62,021 bases of DNA. It comes from an uncultured Bacteroides sp. GTDB taxonomy: Bacteria > Bacteroidota > Bacteroidia > Bacteroidales > Bacteroidaceae. The position numbers were made by a program, and so were the translations under genes. Below are positions 57,357 to 62,021 of this stretch, piece by piece. The stretch's first letter is position 1. Each line of letters opens with the position of its first letter. The stretch covers positions 1 to 62,021 of the forward strand of contig NZ_CASFWU010000004.1 in the NCBI RefSeq assembly GCF_949298305.1, in the 5' to 3' direction. Under the pieces are notes generated by a model. The model had not been told where the DNA came from, ran no database searches, and saw only the letters and a list, made by a program, of their open reading frames with translations.

Positions 57357-59879
57357 TTATAGGTCTACCACTGTGATGCCGGCACCGCCAAACTGCACGT
57401 GCTCGTCTTGAAAATGACGGACTCCGGGTACGGTTTGCAGGTACTGGCGGATAAGGGTACGCAGGATGCCTGTGCCCGTGCCATGCAGGATACGTACGCG
57501 TGAGACACCTACCAGTATGGCATCGTCGATGAAGTAGGTGACGGCCTGTAAAGCCTCGTCGCCCCTCATACCGCGCACGTCGATGTCTTGTTTGAAGTGC
57601 AGCTTTTTTTCGTACATGCTGTCCTGTGTCTGGCTGCTGATGAAAGTACTTTTGGTCGGCACGTCGGCCTGACGCGGTTGGGCATTGGTCCGTTCCAGAC
57701 GGTCTATGCGTATGGTTGTCTTGATGCTGCCGAAAGCTACGACAGCATTCTTTCCGTTCACTTCCATCACTTCGCCTACGGTAGTTTGTCCTTTTATTTT
57801 AACAGTCGCTCCTGGTACGATGGCTGCCAGACGTTCAGCCTCCAGTCGTGCCTGGCGTGCAGCCTGCTCTTCGGCAGACAAGGTAGTGGCTTCGCGGCTT
57901 TTCTTTTCCTTCTTCCGGTTCTGCTTCTCCTTCAGTTTTTCCATCTTGCGGGCAATCTTATCTTCCTGCTCCTTGTCGGTCAGCACTTCCAGAGACTCCT
58001 TGAAGTCGGTCAGTTCCTGCCGCGCCTGACGGGTCTTCTCCTTTTCGGCCTGCGTTTCCTTGATGGTGCGTATGGTGTTCTCAATGCGGGCGTTGGCTTC
58101 CTGCATCAGCTGTTCTGCTTCTTCCTTGGCATTGCGCAGAATTTCCTTGCGCGACTTCTGCAACTCTTCCATCTCGGCCTGATAGCGGGCAATGGTTTCT
58201 TCCATCTGCTTTTCGCGTTGGCGGATGTTCTGCCGTTTGGTTTCCCAATAACGCTTGTCGCGCACAATGTCCTGCAGGTATTTGTCGCTTTGGATGTACT
58301 CGCTGCCTACTATCTCAGAGGCGTCGGCAATGACGTCTTCCGGCAGACCAATCTTGCGGGCTATCTCGACTGCGAACGAACTGCCCGGATTGCCTATCTG
58401 CAACTGGAAGAGGGCCTGCATCAGGTGTCGGTCGTACAGCATGGCGCCGTTCACCACTCCTTCGTGGTTTTCGGCAAAGTGCTTCAGGTTCTGGTAATGG
58501 GTGGTGATAACGCCGAACGTCTTTTTCAGGTTGAAACGCTTCAGCACGGCTTCGGCGATAGCGCCGCCTATCTGCGGCTCGGTTCCTCCACCAAACTCGT
58601 CAATCAGGATGAGGCTGCGTTCGTTGCAGTTCTTCATCATGATTTTCATATTGGTCAGATGCGAGGAGTAGGTACTTAAGTCGTCCTCGATGGACTGCTC
58701 GTCGCCAATGTCGATGAATATACTGCTGAAGATGCCGGCACGGCTGCGTTCGTGCATCGGGATAAGCAGTCCGCACTGCAACATGTATTGTAGCAGCCCT
58801 ACTGTTTTCAGGCAGACCGACTTTCCGCCGGCGTTGGGTCCGGAAATGATGAGAATGCGCCGTTGTCGGTTGAGTTCAATGTCAAGCGGCACTACTTTCT
58901 TGCCGTGCTTGGCCAGCGACAGTTGTAGCAGCGGATGTACAGCCATGGCCCAATCTATAATCTGTTCGTTTTCGAGTGCCGGTTTCAGAGCAGCTGTCTG
59001 TTCGGCAAACAGGGCTTTGGCGCGGATAAAGTCAATCTCGGCCAGGAACTCGTAGGACAGAAGTACGTCGGGTATCGAGGGCCGCAACAGGTTGGAGAAC
59101 TCTGTTAGGATGCGGATAATCTCGCGCCGTTCTTCACCTTCCAGTTCGCGGATGCGGTTGTTGGCCTCTACTACTTCTGCCGGTTCTATGAATACAGTCT
59201 TGCCACTGGCAGATTCATCGTGCACTATACCTTTAATTTTTCGTTTCAGGGCGGGCACGACAGGAATCACCAGTCGTCCGTCGCGCATGGTGGGCGTGAC
59301 GTCTTTGTCGACAATGCCTTCCGACTGTGCATTGCGCAGAATGCTGTTCAGTGACCGCGAGATGCTTCCCATAGTGCTGGTCAGTTCGCGTCGGATGCGT
59401 GCCAGTTCGGTGGAGGCATTATCTTTTATTTTGCCATAGGGAGACAGAATTCCGTTGATTTTCGCTATCAGTTGCGGGAATACGGTGATGTCGCCCGCCA
59501 GTCTGCTCAGGCTGGGGTAGGGGGACGTTTCTTCGTCATCGCTTTTCACTTGCAGGAACCTCACAATGTCCCGAATGGTTTCCAGCGAACGGCGGAGGTC
59601 GAACAGTTCCTGTTCATCCAGGTACATTCCTTCAACGCGAATGCGCTTCAGTGACGGACGTACATCGAAAAAGTATTGGGCTGGAAAGTTGTCTTCTTCC
59701 CGGATGATACGGACGAATTCACCGACCTGTTCCAGCTTTTCTTCTATTTCGTTAAAGCGGTCGGAGAACCCCATATCGTCAACTCTCTCTTCTCCCAGCG
59801 TACTTAAGCACTTCTCTTTCAGTATCTGGCGTATTTGGTCAAAACCTATTTTTTGTTCAAAGTTCTGTGGATATATCAT
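57357..59879 (-). CDS. mutS2: MutS2 ATPase with Smr domain
   Basis: An 840-residue MutS2. In other bacteria it restrains recombination or rescues collided ribosomes, and it is not part of mismatch repair. The N-terminal core/clamp (1-310) is followed by the ATPase (about 320-560): Walker A 'ISGPNAGGKSVCLKT', Walker B 'SLILIDEFGGGTEPQIGG'. A long basic/acidic coiled coil (about 570-690) and a KOW-like segment ('GATVKIKGQTTVGEVMEVNG') follow. The C-terminal Smr domain has 'DIDVRGMRGDEALQAVTYFI' and 'RILHGTGTGILRTLIRQYL'. Length and order are normal. Confidence 0.96.
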   Translation of the reverse strand: MIYPQNFEQKIGFDQIRQILKEKCLSTLGEERVDDMGFSDRFNEIEEKLEQVGEFVRIIREEDNFPAQYFFDVRPSLKRIRVEGMYLDEQELFDLRRSLETIRDIVRFLQVKSDDEETSPYPSLSRLAGDITVFPQLIAKINGILSPYGKIKDNASTELARIRRELTSTMGSISRSLNSILRNAQSEGIVDKDVTPTMRDGRLVIPVVPALKRKIKGIVHDESASGKTVFIEPAEVVEANNRIRELEGEERREIIRILTEFSNLLRPSIPDVLLSYEFLAEIDFIRAKALFAEQTAALKPALENEQIIDWAMAVHPLLQLSLAKHGKKVVPLDIELNRQRRILIISGPNAGGKSVCLKTVGLLQYMLQCGLLIPMHERSRAGIFSSIFIDIGDEQSIEDDLSTYSSHLTNMKIMMKNCNERSLILIDEFGGGTEPQIGGAIAEAVLKRFNLKKTFGVITTHYQNLKHFAENHEGVVNGAMLYDRHLMQALFQLQIGNPGSSFAVEIARKIGLPEDVIADASEIVGSEYIQSDKYLQDIVRDKRYWETKRQNIRQREKQMEETIARYQAEMEELQKSRKEILRNAKEEAEQLMQEANARIENTIRTIKETQAEKEKTRQARQELTDFKESLEVLTDKEQEDKIARKMEKLKEKQNRKKEKKSREATTLSAEEQAARQARLEAERLAAIVPGATVKIKGQTTVGEVMEVNGKNAVVAFGSIKTTIRIDRLERTNAQPRQADVPTKSTFISSQTQDSMYEKKLHFKQDIDVRGMRGDEALQAVTYFIDDAILVGVSRVRILHGTGTGILRTLIRQYLQTVPGVRHFQDEHVQFGGAGITVVDL

Positions 59880-59900
59880 TGGCTTAACCTAATTTGGAGA

Positions 59901-59908
59901 CAAAAATA
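59901..59908 (-). promoter_or_regulatory. -7 element of mutS2
   Basis: TATTTTTG on the minus strand, 22 bases before the ATG. No clear -33. Confidence 0.45.
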
Positions 59909-59938
59909 CGATTAATTCATGAAAAAATACCTAATGTG

Positions 59939-59969
59939 TTTGCAGAATTAAAAAAGATTCGTACCTTTG
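59939..59969 (+). promoter_or_regulatory. Consensus promoter of tRNA-Ser
   Basis: TTTG (59939-59942), a 19-base spacer and TACCTTTG (59962-59969). Confidence 0.8.
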
Positions 59970-60010
59970 CAGCGCTTTAAGAGAAAAGCTAATCCGGAAT
60001 TGGTAATATT

Positions 60011-60095
60011 GGAGAGGTGGCAGAGTGGTCGATTGCGGCGGTCTTGAAAACCGTTGTACCGCGAGGTACCCGGGGTTCGAATCCCTGTCTCTCCG
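60011..60095 (+). tRNA. tRNA-Ser, anticodon UGA
   Basis: An 85-nt class II tRNA. The acceptor GGAGAGG pairs with TCTCTCC (60088-60094), discriminator G60095, CCA not encoded. Anticodon TGA (60045-60047) in loop CTTGAAA. Long variable arm GTACC-gcga-GGTAC. T-loop TTCGAAT. The 3' ends of serine tRNAs are known attachment sites for some Bacteroides mobilisable elements (NBU2 type), and an integrase gene follows 275 bases downstream. Confidence 0.97.
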
Positions 60096-60131
60096 CTGAA
60101 CGTATCGGACAAAACCGGACAACGAACAGAC

Positions 60132-60168
60132 AAGTCCCACAAATTCAATGATTTGTGGGACTTTTTTT
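60132..60168 (+). terminator. Terminator of tRNA-Ser
   Basis: AAGTCCCACAAAT-tcaatg-ATTTGTGGGACTT, a perfect 13-bp stem, followed by TTTTT. Confidence 0.9.
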
Positions 60169-60234
60169 ATCCCCTTATGTCTGCCTTAAAGTACACCATT
60201 TCGCCCCTTAAAGACAAAGTTCGTAACCTAACTC

Positions 60235-60268
60235 GTACCCCCGACAACTAAAAGCATAAAGGGGGTAC
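60235..60268. repeat. 8-bp inverted repeat between tRNA-Ser and the integrase
   Basis: GTACCCCC (60235-60242) and GGGGGTAC (60261-60268) with an 18-base spacer. The position between attachment site and integrase would suit an integrase- or excision-factor-binding site; that is inference. Confidence 0.5.
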
Positions 60269-60342
60269 AGATTGTCTAAAATTGGCGAAGTCTTGTCGCT
60301 ATTTGGCTTGTCTGCATAAAGCTCATTTTGAGTGAATTAAAT

Positions 60343-60350
60343 TAGTTTTG
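60343..60350 (+). promoter_or_regulatory. -7 element of the integrase gene
   Basis: TAGTTTTG, 19 bases before the ATG. TTTG at 60327 is too close to serve as -33. Confidence 0.4.
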
Positions 60351-60369
60351 TAATCTAAAAAATGAGTTT

Positions 60370-61518
60370 ATGAAAAGTACGTTTAGCATCTGTTTTTATG
60401 TCAAGAAAGACAAACAGAAAGCCAATGGCATGTACCCCATTTTTGTGCGTATAACAGTGGACGGGATTGCAAGCCGTTTTAATACAAAGTTGGATGTATC
60501 TCCTGATATATGGGATGCCAAAGCAGGAAAAGCAGTCGGACGCTCTGCGGAAGCCGGACGTATTAATCGAATGCTGAGTGACATAAATGCTTCACTGAAT
60601 ACCATTTATCATGAAATGCAACGGCGTGATAACTATGTTACTGCTGAAAAGGTGAAAAATGAGTTTCTGGGACACAGCGACAACCATGAAACCATTCTTG
60701 CCCTGTTTCAGAAACACAATGACGATGTGAAGCAACTGATAGGTATTTCCAAAACAAAAGCTACTTATCAAAAATACGAAGTGACCAAACGTCATCTTGC
60801 CGAGTTCATTCAACGCAAGTACCATCTTTCGGATATATCCATAAAGGAAATAACCCCAATGTTCATTACCGATTTTGAGTTGTATTTGCGTACAGCTTGC
60901 AAATGTGGCTACAACACGACCGCTAAATTCATGCAATTTTTCAAACGTATCATCATTATTGCTCGTAATAACGGCATATTGGAAAAAGACCCGTTTGCCA
61001 ACTATAAAATCCGGTTAGAGAAAGTGGACAGGGGGTATCTGACAGAAGACGAAATAAAAATCATCCTCAAAAAGAAGATGGTTTCTGAACGGTTGGAACA
61101 TGTCAGGGACTTATTTATCTTTTCCTGCTTCACTGGCTTGGCATATAGTGATGTGGCAAATCTGCGTGAGGAAAATATCCGTAAGTCATTTGATGGCAAA
61201 CTTTGGATAATGACGAAACGACAGAAAACGAACACAGATGTAAATGTTCCCTTGCTGGATATTCCCAAGATGATTTTGAAGAAGTACAAAGGCAAATTGC
61301 CGAATGGCAAGATACTTCCCGTTATCAGCAATCAGCTTGCCCGGCACACGTTCGCCACGACCACCACGTTGGCAAAGGGCGTACCCATTGAAACGGTGTC
61401 CAAGATGCTGGGACATACAAATATTGAAACGACCCAAATTTACGCCCGCATAACTAACAGCAAGATAGGCAACGATATGCAAGGGCTTGATAAAAAATTT
61501 GTTGGTTGTTGGAATTGA
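60370..61518 (+). CDS. Tyrosine-type integrase, IntDOT-like, with internal deletion in the catalytic domain
   Basis: A 382-residue site-specific recombinase. It has an N-terminal arm-type domain (1-90), a core-binding SAM-like domain (about 105-205, 'FQKHNDDVKQLIGISKTKAT') and a catalytic domain (about 222-375). Box I reads 'SCFTGLAYSDVANL', lacking the usual Arg as in IntDOT-type enzymes. 'LGHTNIETTQIYAR' carries H349 and nucleophile Y358. Between 'LPVISNQ' and 'LARHTFA' about 22 residues usual for the family are missing, so the H-x-x-R box reads Q322-L-A-R325. The frame is kept, but activity is doubtful. It is more AT-rich than the flanking chromosome, as expected for acquired DNA. Confidence 0.88.
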   Translation: MKSTFSICFYVKKDKQKANGMYPIFVRITVDGIASRFNTKLDVSPDIWDAKAGKAVGRSAEAGRINRMLSDINASLNTIYHEMQRRDNYVTAEKVKNEFLGHSDNHETILALFQKHNDDVKQLIGISKTKATYQKYEVTKRHLAEFIQRKYHLSDISIKEITPMFITDFELYLRTACKCGYNTTAKFMQFFKRIIIIARNNGILEKDPFANYKIRLEKVDRGYLTEDEIKIILKKKMVSERLEHVRDLFIFSCFTGLAYSDVANLREENIRKSFDGKLWIMTKRQKTNTDVNVPLLDIPKMILKKYKGKLPNGKILPVISNQLARHTFATTTTLAKGVPIETVSKMLGHTNIETTQIYARITNSKIGNDMQGLDKKFVGCWN

Positions 61519-61547
61519 GAAGATTTACAAGGAAATCGCTTTATAAT

Positions 61548-61584
61548 CAGTTGGGGGTATCACAAAATGTGATGCCCCCAACTG
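61548..61584 (+). terminator. Terminator of the integrase gene
   Basis: CAGTTGGGGGTATCAC and GTGATGCCCCCAACTG form a 16-bp stem with one G-U pair and a 5-base loop, 29 bases after the stop. Confidence 0.85.
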
Positions 61585-62021
61585 ACATAATTCAATTTTT
61601 CGTTACCTATGACAAACCGGAAACAGACAGGTAACGGTTTTGGTAACGAAATACCTTATAATAGATTGTATTCCAATAAATAGCATCCATTCATCTTGCG
61701 GGAAGTCCACCGGGCTACCCGCATTTCTTATATCCTTTTCCTCCGGCACATTCCCCGAAACGCCAGCCGTGCGGGGCATGGCTGACTGTTTTTCGTGAAA
61801 AGAGCCTTTGGAAACCCGCACAAGCGTATCGAAAGACGGGCTTCCGACACCCTTGCCTTTCCCGCCCGCTTTGTAAAGTGTTCCCTATCAGATGAAATGG
61901 AACAAGAACTTTTATCCCGTTTCCCTATCGGTAAACCCTCCCCCTTATGCAGTCCCCCAGCCGGGAGGTCGTTTTTCACGTTTCAATAGGCAAAGGTAGC
62001 TACGGGGGCTTTTGGCTCTGC
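61585..62021. other. Left-end sequence of an integrated element, no gene recognised
   Basis: Contains CGTTACC (61601-61607) followed by GGTAACG about 24 bases on, and a G/C-rich stretch at 61700-61860. Overlapping frames on both strands look like shadows. The element continues beyond the window, so its type cannot be decided here. Confidence 0.4.

Noticed and set aside
59931..60148. Minus-strand short frames over tRNA-Ser
   Set aside because: Translation of the tRNA gene (the familiar 'TGIRTPG' artefact).
61603..61989. Short frames on both strands after the integrase
   Set aside because: They overlap one another and have no recognisable features; likely non-coding end of the element.

Overview
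The window is chromosomal DNA from a gut Bacteroidales, most likely a Bacteroides-type species. Four things support this. Many genes are preceded by the Bacteroidetes promoter pair, a -33 TTTG and a -7 TAnnTTTG about 19-21 bases apart. Shine-Dalgarno sequences are mostly weak. Several families typical of the group are present: a TonB receptor with an N-terminal carboxypeptidase-regulatory domain, PepSY-like, DUF4738 and DUF4890 proteins, a short TolC protein in an exopolysaccharide locus, and an IntDOT-like integrase. Coding sequence is fairly GC-rich for the genus. I do not assign a species.

Layout. 1-9.2 kb: the 3' end of an ECF sigma factor gene, a MaoC hydratase, a secreted PepSY-like protein, a TonB-dependent receptor, a minus-strand operon (M48 lipoprotein protease, DUF1847 protein, RluA-type pseudouridine synthase) and an MBL-fold lipoprotein. 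9.5-18.8 kb: central metabolism and cell wall (gdhA; maeB with a previously overlooked 58-residue membrane protein coupled to its stop; a GH20 hexosaminidase; metY; a peptidoglycan amidase). 19-28.9 kb: an exopolysaccharide operon on the minus strand, in transcription order a lone receiver protein, a sugar-phosphate transferase with a dead receiver domain, a TolC-like export protein broken by one TGA, a Wzc-like chain-length protein, a polymerase/ligase, two glycosyltransferases and a flippase. 29.9-33.8 kb: a galactose operon (galM, MFS transporter, galK). 34-41 kb: manA, three small envelope-stress-type genes, DedA, a TPR protein, glnS. 40.6-45.6 kb: a phosphate regulon, with pstS facing pstC-pstA-pstB-phoU across a shared promoter region carrying 11-base direct repeats that look like Pho boxes. 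45.7-47.2 kb: a candidate small RNA, riboflavin synthase and a nitroreductase. 48-51.1 kb: YihY/BrkB, the RNase P RNA gene and an NlpC/P60 endopeptidase. 51.3-56 kb: a DUF4890 protein, a DUF4738 lipoprotein, a two-component system and two PepSY-like exported proteins. 56-60 kb: sdaA, mutS2. 60-62 kb: tRNA-Ser(UGA) followed by a degenerate tyrosine integrase, the edge of an integrated element.

The less ordinary content is between and within genes. A 22-base tandem repeat family built on the core ATGCTTGCAT occurs at three intergenic loci, two of which continue into a shared tail of about 250 bases. A dispersed repeat carries a complete promoter. A cluster of GGTTTCA palindromes sits inside the pst operon. 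PstC contains a piece of PstS. The integrase has lost the histidine of its H-x-x-R box through a clean in-frame deletion. Antisense frames are long and numerous because the genes are GC-rich; they are treated as shadows.
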